From positions 62,001 to 126,000 of the forward strand of contig AAVV01000010.1 of assembly GCA_000169115.1 (NCBI GenBank): 64,000 bases of DNA, given 5' to 3'. A program made the position numbers and the translations under genes. The notes under the pieces are model-generated. The model was not told the origin of the DNA. It did no database searches and saw only the letters and a list, made by a program, of their open reading frames with translations. This DNA comes from a marine gamma proteobacterium HTCC2080 (GTDB taxonomy: Bacteria; Pseudomonadota; Gammaproteobacteria; Pseudomonadales; Halieaceae). Positions 17,881-26,583 of the stretch are shown here, piece after piece. How positions within the stretch are numbered: position 1 is the stretch's first letter; every line of letters starts with the position of its first letter.

Positions 17881-18782
17881 AAACCCGGTGTCACATTGTA
17901 GGCCCCGGGGCCATGGGGGGGCTATTTGCTTTTAGGCTAAAAGCTGCAGGATTTGACGTTTCTTTGATTGGCCGCTGCAGGGGGATCCGGCAACAAGAAC
18001 TCACACTACTGGCCGAGGCAGGCGGACAGACCGCTGTTTTCACCATTGAAGGCCCAGACGCTAAAGGGCCCATTCACCTGTTGTGGATAACCACTAAATC
18101 CTATTCGGCTCTAGAGGCGGCAACAACGCTTAGTCACCGATTTACGCCGGAAACTGTCATTGTCACTTTAGGAAATGGCATGGGATATCACGAGCGGCTG
18201 TCAGAGCTTGTTTCAGGAAAACTCATTGGGGGATCAACCACCGCCGGTTGCAGTTCGCCCAGCGAGAACATCCGCAAACTGGCCGGTGAGGGCCAAACAC
18301 GACTAGGCTGGTGGGATGGAACAAAGGCGCCCCCTGAGTGGCTTGCCGAACTCAGAAAAGCTCCATGGTTCGGTGACTGGGAGCTCAATATTGAAAAATC
18401 CCTGCTCGAAAAATTAGCGATAAACAGCATTATTAATCCGATGACTGCATTAATGAACATCACCAATGGCGAGCTCGTCGACGACCCCTATAAAACCACC
18501 TTGCATTGCGCCATCAATGAAGTGGCCAGCATCCTCCATTGGTCAGGGCACAATGAGATTGCCGAAAACCTCCCTCAAAGGGTCTTCAATGTTATTGGTG
18601 ATACCGCTTCTAACTCATCCTCAATGCGTATCGACCGGCAGCGCCATACCCAAACGGAGCATGAAGAAATATTGGGCCATCTACTCGAAAGTTTTGGTGA
18701 AACCACTACACTAGAAAAACCTGCAACACCGCTATTGTCTGAGTGGCTCAATGCGCTGCGACAGCCCTACCCAAATCAATAA
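17877..18782 (+). CDS. panE: 2-dehydropantoate 2-reductase (ketopantoate reductase)
   Basis: PanE/ApbA reduces ketopantoate to pantoate with NADPH in the pantothenate/CoA pathway. The protein begins with a Rossmann motif, IVGPGAMGG, directly after a GTG start at 17877 that overlaps the kinase stop by 4 bp. This gives 301 residues, the normal length. LEKLAINSIINPMTALMNITNGEL contains the conserved K-x-x-x-N catalytic region. ApbA was first found through thiamine-related phenotypes, which fits its place as the last gene of a TPP-controlled operon. Its 3' end overlaps the convergent kinase gene by 35 bp. Confidence 0.88.
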   Translation: MKTRCHIVGPGAMGGLFAFRLKAAGFDVSLIGRCRGIRQQELTLLAEAGGQTAVFTIEGPDAKGPIHLLWITTKSYSALEAATTLSHRFTPETVIVTLGNGMGYHERLSELVSGKLIGGSTTAGCSSPSENIRKLAGEGQTRLGWWDGTKAPPEWLAELRKAPWFGDWELNIEKSLLEKLAINSIINPMTALMNITNGELVDDPYKTTLHCAINEVASILHWSGHNEIAENLPQRVFNVIGDTASNSSSMRIDRQRHTQTEHEEILGHLLESFGETTTLEKPATPLLSEWLNALRQPYPNQ

Positions 18783-20130
18783 TGACAGACTCCCAAACCT
18801 GAGGTTGTGGCGACGCAGTGAAAGTCTGTTGATGAGCATGATACCGACCATGAGTTCGATGATCTAACGACAGCACACAGGTGTAATGGTCGCAATCGAG
18901 TCCTGCGATAAAAGTGTGTCGCTCCAATTTAGAAATGCTTTTTTGGTTGAGAGCGCGCTCCAATCGCTCAAAAAGCCAGTCGTGGCTGAAACCCAAAGGC
19001 AGCGCCGTATTAGCGGCAACGCGCACAGAACCTAATGTCAAGTAAGGCGCTGGGGATGTGCTCAAAAACACACCAAAACTACAAAGCGCCACCAGGCATA
19101 CCGACGCTAGTGTCTTGGTAAAACCATGACCCCTACTTGTGGACCGGGCAAACAAGGGCGTCATTTTTTTTGCAATGTGCTGTAGATCGAGACGAGCTGA
19201 TTGATCACTTAGGGCCTTACTTACACTCAGCTGCTCAGCACTCAACCGAGCCTTGATTGGGCATTCCCTTCCCACTACACGGGCGGCCAGTGAAGTGCGA
19301 TTCGCCGAAGGCAATAAGCGGATCTGCTGTCGATAACTGTTAGATAAACTGCTTAAAAGCCCTGTCCTAATTTCGTCACGACTCGTCAGTATTGCTGCAG
19401 AGTCCCAAAGTAAGTTTGCGCACCCTGTGCAGCCTTCAGGCTTCTCTGCCCTACTCACCACCCTCTGACCACGTTGATCACGAGTAGTTACAGGTAGATT
19501 TGCATCCAGCAGCCAATAAATCAGACAACCCAAGGCATATTGATCATCTGCAAACTCTGCAATAGCCCCGCTGTCTCGCTGGAATCCAGGGGCACCTGCG
19601 GTCGGTCGTGGTGCGCCCCTAAGCACACTGCTACTGAAATCAATCAACCGAATATGACCCTGTGCGTTTACCAAAATATTGCCCGGCGCCACATCTCCAT
19701 GCACCAGACCTGCCCTCTCCAGAGCCACAAAAGTTTTGAGTAAATCCATTACGACAAAAAGTATCTGACTATCTCCCATCGTAATTTTTTGCTCCGCTTT
19801 CAGGCTTTGCAGGGACACACCCTCGACAAATTCGAGCAACAGCCAAACCGCGCCCTCAAAATTTTGCACTTGGTAAATCTGCGGCACTACCGATGTCATC
19901 GCAGCCACTTTCGCCTGTGCTGCGAAGGTTGCCTCCAGCCTACACAGAGCCTTCTCAAACATTGATCGCCCTGTTTGAAATCGCTTACTCACCAGCATTC
20001 GATTAAGCGTGGGATCCAGAGCCAACCACGCGAGGCCCTGTCCACCACCACCCAGAAAACCGCGATTTTCCAAGGGCGGAGGTAGCCTCATGCTCTCAAC
20101 GCTATACCTATCGGGGCTTGTTCGTAACAT
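18748..20130 (-). CDS. Ser/Thr protein kinase with C-terminal membrane anchor and extracytoplasmic tail
   Basis: The 460-residue protein has a Hanks-type kinase domain: glycine loop GGGGQG at 27-32, Lys49 in VSKRF, the catalytic loop HGDVAPGNILV (Asp146, Asn151), and IDFSSS with Asp164 in place of DFG. A membrane helix at about 339-358 is followed by a roughly 100-residue periplasmic tail of unknown type. The core residues are present, so it is probably active. It lies 1 bp after the FHA/sigma-54 activator gene, which suggests that the kinase and FHA protein form one pathway, with FHA reading phosphothreonine. The target and stimulus are unknown. Its 3' end overlaps panE. Confidence 0.82.
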   Translation of the reverse strand: MLRTSPDRYSVESMRLPPPLENRGFLGGGGQGLAWLALDPTLNRMLVSKRFQTGRSMFEKALCRLEATFAAQAKVAAMTSVVPQIYQVQNFEGAVWLLLEFVEGVSLQSLKAEQKITMGDSQILFVVMDLLKTFVALERAGLVHGDVAPGNILVNAQGHIRLIDFSSSVLRGAPRPTAGAPGFQRDSGAIAEFADDQYALGCLIYWLLDANLPVTTRDQRGQRVVSRAEKPEGCTGCANLLWDSAAILTSRDEIRTGLLSSLSNSYRQQIRLLPSANRTSLAARVVGRECPIKARLSAEQLSVSKALSDQSARLDLQHIAKKMTPLFARSTSRGHGFTKTLASVCLVALCSFGVFLSTSPAPYLTLGSVRVAANTALPLGFSHDWLFERLERALNQKSISKLERHTFIAGLDCDHYTCVLSLDHRTHGRYHAHQQTFTASPQPQVWESVIIDLGRAVAAH

Positions 20131-20131
20131 A

Positions 20132-21661
20132 TTAGGTCACCCCCAAGCGGCGAAGTCGAGGCCGCAGCGCATGATGAGAAATTTTCAACTCAAGGGCGGC
20201 CGCCTTGATCGATTTAACGCGCTTCATGACCGCTAAAATATCGGTGTCAGCCAGATCATCTACCCGCACAAAAGTCGGGTGCGCCTCCAATCGACGGTAG
20301 AGAGCCTGCCGAGACACCCCTAGGACGGCAGCGGTTGCTGCAATCTCATAGTGCTGCGCCTGATACACCTGCTCCAAATGTTGATCCGAGAGCTCTTCCG
20401 GAGACCCACTTGTTTCACGCTCCTGTAGCCCCTTAATTAAAGGCAACATTGCGCTCTTATCCTGGGCAACCAACATAACTGCGTGCCGCAGCTCTCGGCT
20501 GTTTCCTGGCCATCGATGGCTCAGCGCATCGAAAAAAAATCGGGCCCAATGTGCGGCAACCTCAGGTGTTTCCATAGCATGACGGGGGTTTAGTAATTCA
20601 GAAACGTCGACATCTTTACCCAACATCATCAAAGCTTGAGGGACAATATCCTCCGGCCGTTCTCGTAACGGAGGTATTTCTAGGGTAAAGCCGGCAACAC
20701 GATGATGAAGTGCCGCTCGAAAACCATCCTGCTCAGATGTTGATTGGTCTGTCGCGGCGACGATACGAACATTCACTGTTTGCGATACTCCACCAAGGAT
20801 TTGCACCTCACCTTGCTCAAGAGCACGCAGCAATTGAACCTGAACCGCAGTGGGTGCATCTGCAATTTCGTCTAGAAACAAAGTACCTTTGTGGGCGCGC
20901 TGAAAGGCACCTAAGCGATCAATTGCTCCGGTGTAGGCGCCCCGGACACTTCCAAACAATTCGGCGGCGGCAAGATCTTGCGGGACTGCTCCTAAATTAA
21001 TAACCACCAAATGTTGTGAAGAACGGGCGCTTAAATCATGAACTGCCTGAGCGACCCTTTCTTTGCCAACACCCGATTCACCTTGAATTAAAATGGGTAA
21101 ATTCGTTGGCGCAACCAGCGCGATCTGGTGCCATAAGCGCGCCATTTCAACCGAAGCTCCAGGCAGAATTGACTTCAATAAATGCTGAGGGCCAGCCTCA
21201 TCATTGTTACCACAAGCAATCAAGCGCAGTACTAAAACCACACCATGGGACACCCTAAGTGGAACCCCTTTTATAAGAGCATCGTGATCTGCAACGAAGC
21301 CCTTATGCCCGGCGGCACCAATGCGCACGTCAGCGTGACTTACAGCCTCTATACGTAAACTAAAGTGACCATCCGGGAACCCCGATCGCTTGGGCGTCAA
21401 CACACAGGCCAAGCGGCTCACATAGTTATCTTCTAAAGTTCGCCGATCGCTAAATTCGGGGAAGTAGCGTCCTATCGACAGTTCACCCGGTATCGTTTCA
21501 GGGCTTTCAGTTTCCCAAGGACATAAGTTGGCCCAATGTCCGATACGCTGCAAATCCGGATGAAAGACTATCGTGAGACGGAGTGTAGGACGGAAGCGCC
21601 CTTGATCGCAGCCTCCCGTGCGCAGTGCAGGTCTCGTTACCAGTTCCTGAGGCACAGCCAT
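20132..21661 (-). CDS. FHA-domain sigma-54-dependent transcriptional activator
   Basis: The 509-residue enhancer-binding protein has an FHA-like N-terminal domain at about 60-145 (SIGR, LEDNYVSRLACVL, LIKGVPLRVSHG). The AAA+ domain has Walker A GESGVGKE (194-201), the sigma-54 contact loop GAYTGA (241-246) and Walker B TLFLDE (260-265). It ends in two helix-turn-helix-like motifs, about 437-459 and 483-507, where one Fis-type motif is usual. The start is the ATG at 21661, with GGAGG at 5-base spacing. Instead of a receiver domain it has a phosphopeptide reader, so the adjacent kinase is the likely input. The regulated promoter is not evident here. Confidence 0.88.
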   Translation of the reverse strand: MAVPQELVTRPALRTGGCDQGRFRPTLRLTIVFHPDLQRIGHWANLCPWETESPETIPGELSIGRYFPEFSDRRTLEDNYVSRLACVLTPKRSGFPDGHFSLRIEAVSHADVRIGAAGHKGFVADHDALIKGVPLRVSHGVVLVLRLIACGNNDEAGPQHLLKSILPGASVEMARLWHQIALVAPTNLPILIQGESGVGKERVAQAVHDLSARSSQHLVVINLGAVPQDLAAAELFGSVRGAYTGAIDRLGAFQRAHKGTLFLDEIADAPTAVQVQLLRALEQGEVQILGGVSQTVNVRIVAATDQSTSEQDGFRAALHHRVAGFTLEIPPLRERPEDIVPQALMMLGKDVDVSELLNPRHAMETPEVAAHWARFFFDALSHRWPGNSRELRHAVMLVAQDKSAMLPLIKGLQERETSGSPEELSDQHLEQVYQAQHYEIAATAAVLGVSRQALYRRLEAHPTFVRVDDLADTDILAVMKRVKSIKAAALELKISHHALRPRLRRLGVT

Positions 21662-21754
21662 GACCACCTCCACACCAGCCAAATGACGACTGGTTATGCA
21701 ATGTCATAGCGACTTTAGCGCTATTTTAAAATTGCCTACTCGTCATAAAGCTGA

Positions 21755-22561
21755 TCAGGAGACAATCACCAAAACAGAAGCCACCACAACCCAAACCGCA
21801 AGCGCTCGTTTCAATAACTCCCGAACGCGTTCTATCTGTTGATCTAGCGCTGTTTCTGTAACCGGGGAGGCCAGCTCAAACCCCTGCATCAACAGCTCAT
21901 TTGTCTGAATATCGGCATCTAATACTTTGTTCATGAATAGCGGCCGAATACTTTCAAAGTTGCCAATAGCACCGAAAGTTAACAGTAAAATCCGTGCAGG
22001 AAGCCAGTCTAGAAAGTACAACAAACGACTTATCGGACCGTTTCGATCGCCGGCCCCCAAAACCACCAATCGGTATCCTACGGCGAAGAAAGGACCAAAA
22101 AATAAAAAATAAAAAACAGGGGAAAACCAACGCTGAAAGCCTTCATACAAAAGAAATCGAGCACCATCGCGCTCTGCTGAAATAGCGTCATCTACCTGTA
22201 ACATGCGATAGCCCGCAGCGTCTAAAGCTAGCAACGCCCCTTCGACGTCACCCGCTGCGACCCGGGATTTAAACCGGTTAACAAGCTCTGGCCACTGCAA
22301 TCTTCCAAAACTGAAAAATAATGCCGGGGTGCCCAACAGCAATACGGCCGCCGCACCAAACATTTCCTCAAAAATGGCGTATACCAAAGTAAAGCCGGCA
22401 CACGGCACCACCACTAGGAGTACAAACCCCAACCAAAAGTCTGGCTCTAGAGCCGCGACCCGCCCTTGGAGGGCCTCATACCATCGATCGTTATGCAGCG
22501 GCCCACCGGATCCAATCGCGAGATAGAGTCCCGTGGCGACAAGAAATGCCAGATATGTCAT
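21755..22561 (-). CDS. ampE: AmpE-like inner-membrane protein
   Basis: AmpE is an integral membrane protein next to AmpD that is linked to beta-lactamase induction and cell wall sensing; its biochemical role is unclear. The 268-residue protein has hydrophobic segments at about residues 2-18, 43-65, 66-83, 145-165 and near the C-terminus, and FYFLFFGPFFAVGYRL in the family core. The gene order ampD-ampE on one strand supports the call. A 79-bp gap lies between the two genes. No ampR or beta-lactamase gene is present in the window. Confidence 0.85.
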   Translation of the reverse strand: MTYLAFLVATGLYLAIGSGGPLHNDRWYEALQGRVAALEPDFWLGFVLLVVVPCAGFTLVYAIFEEMFGAAAVLLLGTPALFFSFGRLQWPELVNRFKSRVAAGDVEGALLALDAAGYRMLQVDDAISAERDGARFLLYEGFQRWFSPVFYFLFFGPFFAVGYRLVVLGAGDRNGPISRLLYFLDWLPARILLLTFGAIGNFESIRPLFMNKVLDADIQTNELLMQGFELASPVTETALDQQIERVRELLKRALAVWVVVASVLVIVS

Positions 22562-22640
22562 TGCTTGAGGCTCTCCTTATAAACGGTTTAGCAGTAACAC
22601 TGCTGATTTAGATATTTTTGCCTAAATTGCTCCAGCTTAA

Positions 22641-23216
22641 TTAGAGCTTCACATTATCATTTGATACATCCGCCAACCGGTGCCAATCGAAGCACGCGCC
22701 CGGATCTGTTTTCCTACCCGGAGCAATATCACTGTGGCCTACAATATCACTTTGCTCGAGAGACGGATGGTAGCGCCGAAGGGCTTTGATCAATTGCCGC
22801 AGATGCACATATTGAACGTCAGTGTAGGCTTGGTCATCTGTGCCCTCAAGCTCTATACCTATGGAAAAATCGTTGCAGTTGGTTTGACCACACCAGTGAG
22901 ACTCGCCGGCGTGCCAGGCTCTATCTCCGCTGGCAACAAACTGTACAATTTCTCCCAATCTGGTGACCAAAAAATGGGCTGACACGCGCAGATGCGCAAT
23001 ACTCTCAAAATAAGGGTGCAGTGATGGATTTAGTGTATTCGTAAAAAGTGCTTCAATGTGTCCTCCCCCAAACTTTCCCGGGGGCAAAGATATGTTGTGC
23101 AGCACAATGAGCTGGAGAGGGGCTTCTTCGGGGCGGCAATTATAGTTGGGCGAAGCCACTTTTCGCGCTCCGGCAAGCCAGCCTTTAGAGATTGTCCAAT
23201 AGTCAGGATCTGTCAT
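22641..23216 (-). CDS. ampD: 1,6-anhydro-N-acetylmuramyl-L-alanine amidase AmpD
   Basis: AmpD is a cytoplasmic zinc amidase that removes the stem peptide from anhydro-muropeptides during cell wall recycling. The zinc ligands are visible: His in IVLHNISLPPGKFGGGH, then VGHSDIAPGRKTDPGACFDW with the later His and Asp. At 191 residues it matches the family. A GTG three bases upstream is an alternative start, and I use the ATG at 23216. It is divergent from nadC with about 60 bp between them, a common arrangement in gammaproteobacteria. Confidence 0.95.
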   Translation of the reverse strand: MTDPDYWTISKGWLAGARKVASPNYNCRPEEAPLQLIVLHNISLPPGKFGGGHIEALFTNTLNPSLHPYFESIAHLRVSAHFLVTRLGEIVQFVASGDRAWHAGESHWCGQTNCNDFSIGIELEGTDDQAYTDVQYVHLRQLIKALRRYHPSLEQSDIVGHSDIAPGRKTDPGACFDWHRLADVSNDNVKL

Positions 23217-23277
23217 CACGCTCGTATCTTATCTCATGCGGGCAGATCACCCAAAAGACCAAGCAGTAGGAGTCATG

Positions 23278-24108
23278 ATGTTAACCCAGCAGTATATTCA
23301 GCAACTCGCAGACCTTGCGCTCAAGGAGGACATTGGCAGCGGTGATATCACCGCAGAGCTTGTTCGATCCGATACTAACGCACGAGCGGTAGTGGTGAGT
23401 CGAGAGACCGGCGTACTTTGTGGAAGCACATTTGTTGATGCGGTTTTTTCGATGCTTGATGCCGAGATAAACATTGATTGGTTTAAGTCTGATGGTGACC
23501 TGCTTGAGCCCAATGACACTTTGTTTACTGTTAGCGGTAACGCTCGAAAGATTTTGACAGGAGAGCGCACGGCCCTCAATTTTTTGCAGCTACTCTCGGG
23601 CACGGCCACCCTAGCCTATCGCTTCGCGAACTCCGTTGAGGGAACGAGTGTGCGGCTTTTAGATACGCGCAAAACGATACCTGGGCTGCGTTTAGCGCAA
23701 AAATACGCAGTCACCTGCGGAGGATGTCACAATCATCGCATAGGGCTGTATGACGCTTTCCTAATCAAAGAAAATCATATTGAAGCCTGCGGTGGAATTG
23801 CCGATGCCATAAGCGCAGCTCGAAAATCCGCACCTGGAAAAACTGTCGAGATCGAGGTCGAAACCCTCAATGAACTGCAGTTAGCCCTAGCTGCAAACCC
23901 TGACCGCATCATGCTCGATAATTTTAGCGAAGCTATGCTCAGAGAAGCCGTTGCTGCTAACTCGGGTCAGTGTGAGTTGGAAGCATCGGGCAACATTACC
24001 GAACTTAATTTGCGTTCCATAGCCGAAACAGGCATCGATTTTATCTCAATCGGCGCGCTGACTAAACGCGTGGAGCCCCTAGATCTTTCGATGCGATTGG
24101 AACGCTGA
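23278..24108 (+). CDS. nadC: Quinolinate phosphoribosyltransferase (nicotinate-nucleotide pyrophosphorylase)
   Basis: NadC converts quinolinate and PRPP to nicotinate mononucleotide in de novo NAD synthesis. Diagnostic stretches include EDIGSGDITAELV near the N-terminus, GERTALNFLQLLSGTAT, LLDTRKTIPGLRLAQKYAVTCGGCHNHR (substrate-binding Arg, Lys and His residues) and IMLDNF. Two ATG codons stand in tandem at 23275 and 23278. GGAG at 23269-23272 is better spaced for the second, giving 276 residues. An ATG at 23236 is unlikely. Confidence 0.96.
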   Translation: MLTQQYIQQLADLALKEDIGSGDITAELVRSDTNARAVVVSRETGVLCGSTFVDAVFSMLDAEINIDWFKSDGDLLEPNDTLFTVSGNARKILTGERTALNFLQLLSGTATLAYRFANSVEGTSVRLLDTRKTIPGLRLAQKYAVTCGGCHNHRIGLYDAFLIKENHIEACGGIADAISAARKSAPGKTVEIEVETLNELQLALAANPDRIMLDNFSEAMLREAVAANSGQCELEASGNITELNLRSIAETGIDFISIGALTKRVEPLDLSMRLER

Positions 24109-24196
24109 TAACATGCCAAAGTCCCGCAGGTTGCTTGATTAGCCTCATTTAACTAACCAGTACGGATCGGTTTGCACCGAGCCCCCACACCTGTCG

Positions 24197-24685
24197 CTAC
24201 AGATGTATAGGACGCGATGCCACCAAAACTCCGTTTCTGTCGGCGTAGAGCCAGTAGCCCGGCAAGACGCTGACACCATCCAAACTTAAATCTACGTCAC
24301 GCTGTCCTAGCCCACGCTTATCTGTTTTGACAGGGACGACGCCTAAGGCGAGCACTCCCAAAGAAAGCGTGTCGATAATTTCGACATCACGAATCGCACC
24401 CAGGATAACGATGCCGGCCCATTGATTGTGAATCGCTTTTTTGGCCAGGTTGTCCCCTAGCAGCGACCGCCGCAGTGACTGCTGGCCATCGACGATAAGA
24501 ACCCGACCACCCCCCGGAGAAGAAACCGCTTCGGCAACGCAAGAGTTGTCTTCTTGGCAAGAGATGGTTGCCGCCGGCCCCGCGAAGCACTCTACAGTTC
24601 CAAAATGCAAAAACTGATAGGGCAGCACCTCAGTCTCAGGATAACTGTCGGACAAATCGGGCGTCGTAAAGCTTATCGCGCTCAT
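24197..24685 (-). CDS. rraA: Regulator of ribonuclease activity A
   Basis: RraA is a trimeric protein that binds RNase E and the degradosome and inhibits RNA decay. The sequence has GGGRVLIVDGQQSLRRSLLGDNLAKKAIHNQWAG and IVILGAIRDV, the conserved RraA core. From the ATG at 24685 the protein is 162 residues, close to the Escherichia coli length of 161. A TTG at 24703 would overlap the upstream gene. It lies 8 bp after the acyl-CoA dehydrogenase stop and is convergent with nadC. Confidence 0.93.
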   Translation of the reverse strand: MSAISFTTPDLSDSYPETEVLPYQFLHFGTVECFAGPAATISCQEDNSCVAEAVSSPGGGRVLIVDGQQSLRRSLLGDNLAKKAIHNQWAGIVILGAIRDVEIIDTLSLGVLALGVVPVKTDKRGLGQRDVDLSLDGVSVLPGYWLYADRNGVLVASRPIHL

Positions 24686-24693
24686 CGAGAGAC

Positions 24694-26457
24694 TCAGAAC
24701 CAATCGAGGGAAAAGCTGGAGAGTGTTTCAGCACCCTCTAAAATCATGCCCGCATGAGCCTTGCACCGCGGAAGAATACGCGCGCCATAAAACGCTGCAG
24801 TCGCTATTTTGCTGCGGCAAAAATCGACATTATCGTCTGCTGCCAGCTTAGCCTCCGCGACAAGGGCTGAGCGGGCCAACTGCCAGCCGCCAAAGAGGTA
24901 GCCCGTTTGCATAAGATAATCAAAGGCGCCGCCAAAGGCATTGAATCGATCAGAGCTCATTTGCCCCAGTAGGTGCTCAGTAGTAACTCGATGATCGGCT
25001 AGAGCGCTCGCCAGAGATTTTCCCAAAGCGCCTAACTCTGGGTGCGATGACTGCAATAGCTGCTGCGTTAGCTCGGCTATCTGAGTTTGCATGGCTTCCA
25101 TCCCAGAGCCTCCATCGCGAGCGAGCTTGCGATTCACCAAGTCCGCGGCCTGAATGCCGTTGGTACCCTCGTAAATGGGGGTGATACGAACATCACGCAA
25201 ATACTGGGCTGCGCCGGTCTCCTCAATAAAGCCCATACCTCCATGAACCTGAACGCCCAGTGAGGTTAGCTCAACGCCTATTTCTGTACACCAGCCCTTA
25301 ATGACCGGAATCATAAGATCAATACGCTGACGCTGCTCGCTCTTTACATCGGCTTCTGCGTAATGCGCTAAATCCATAGTTACTGCTTCGTTGTAAGCTA
25401 GCGCTCGCATCGCCTCGATTAAAGCCCGCATCGTCATGAGCATTCGCTTAACGTCTGCATGTTCAATAATGGCAACGCCACCCTGAACGCGCTCACGGGC
25501 ATAGGCCACAGCTTTTTGATAAGCACCCTCGGAAGCTCCCACTCCCTGCAAGCCCACCTTTAACCGGGCTTCATTCATCATCGTAAACATGCAAGCCAGG
25601 CCGTTGTTCTCTTCTCCAACGAGGTACCCTATGGCGCCGTCCTTATCACCGTAAGCCATAACGCAGGTGGGACTGCCATGAATACCCAATTTATGTTCGG
25701 TAGAAACGGGAAATGCATCGTTGCGTTCACCCAAACTACCATCGGCATTAACCAAGTACTTTGGAACAATAAACAGCGAAATACCTTTGCTTCCAGCTGG
25801 AGCATCGGGCAACCGTGCCAACACGAGGTGGACAATATTGTCCGTTGCATCGTGATCACCCCAGGTGATGTATATTTTTTGACCGAAAATACGGTAGCGG
25901 TCGCCATCACGTTCGGCCCGGGTTTTTACTGGCCCCAAGTCAGACCCTGCACCGGACTCAGTCAGATTCATGGTGCCAGACCACTCACCACTATTAATTT
26001 TCGCGAGGTAAATAGCTTTAAGTGCGTCGCTGGCATGCGCGCTAATTGCTAAAGCGGCCCCCGAACTGAGAAACGGTTCCAGGGCAAACGCCATGTCGGC
26101 ACCGTTCCAAATTTCTGAAGCGGCAGTACCGTAGATCTCGGGCAGGCCCTGCCCTCCAGCATCGGCGTCGGCGGAAATACCGACCCAGCCCCCAGCACCC
26201 AGCTCTCGTATAGCCTCGCCATAACCCGGTGGTATGTTGACCTTGCCGTCGACGCAGGTCACCGGGTGGGTGTCACCCACTCGACGTAAGGGCGCAACAA
26301 CGTCACTACCAAGCTTGCCAGCCTCATCTAACAACGCAGTTGTTAAATCGGGACCGACACCCATCTCGCGAAAACGCTCCAGTGAACCCAGCTTTTCAGC
26401 GACATCGATAACGTCGTCAATAAGGAACTGCATATCGGCAAGTGGTGCGGTGTACAT
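24694..26457 (-). CDS. Acyl-CoA dehydrogenase, long (about 590-residue) C-terminal-domain type
   Basis: This is an FAD-dependent acyl-CoA dehydrogenase of the long form that carries an extra C-terminal domain. It includes MNLTESGAGSDLGPVKTRAERDGDRYRIFGQKIYITWGDHD and YEGTNGIQAADLVNRKL near the C-terminal part of the core. The long form includes DmdC (3-methylmercaptopropionyl-CoA dehydrogenase of DMSP breakdown), but also general fatty acyl-CoA enzymes, so the substrate is open. The start is ATG at 26457 with ACGGAG upstream, giving 587 residues. It is divergent from a LysR-type regulator across 126 bp. Confidence 0.88.
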   Translation of the reverse strand: MYTAPLADMQFLIDDVIDVAEKLGSLERFREMGVGPDLTTALLDEAGKLGSDVVAPLRRVGDTHPVTCVDGKVNIPPGYGEAIRELGAGGWVGISADADAGGQGLPEIYGTAASEIWNGADMAFALEPFLSSGAALAISAHASDALKAIYLAKINSGEWSGTMNLTESGAGSDLGPVKTRAERDGDRYRIFGQKIYITWGDHDATDNIVHLVLARLPDAPAGSKGISLFIVPKYLVNADGSLGERNDAFPVSTEHKLGIHGSPTCVMAYGDKDGAIGYLVGEENNGLACMFTMMNEARLKVGLQGVGASEGAYQKAVAYARERVQGGVAIIEHADVKRMLMTMRALIEAMRALAYNEAVTMDLAHYAEADVKSEQRQRIDLMIPVIKGWCTEIGVELTSLGVQVHGGMGFIEETGAAQYLRDVRITPIYEGTNGIQAADLVNRKLARDGGSGMEAMQTQIAELTQQLLQSSHPELGALGKSLASALADHRVTTEHLLGQMSSDRFNAFGGAFDYLMQTGYLFGGWQLARSALVAEAKLAADDNVDFCRSKIATAAFYGARILPRCKAHAGMILEGAETLSSFSLDWF

Positions 26458-26583
26458 AAATTCTCCGTTCGTTTGTAATAGCGCCAAGGTCAGGAGCAAT
26501 AAGAAACAGCGCCCTGCAAAGCGACTTGCTATGATTGTGACCCCGGGTAGTGCTGTAGTGCCTTATTTGCACGAGAAAGAGCC

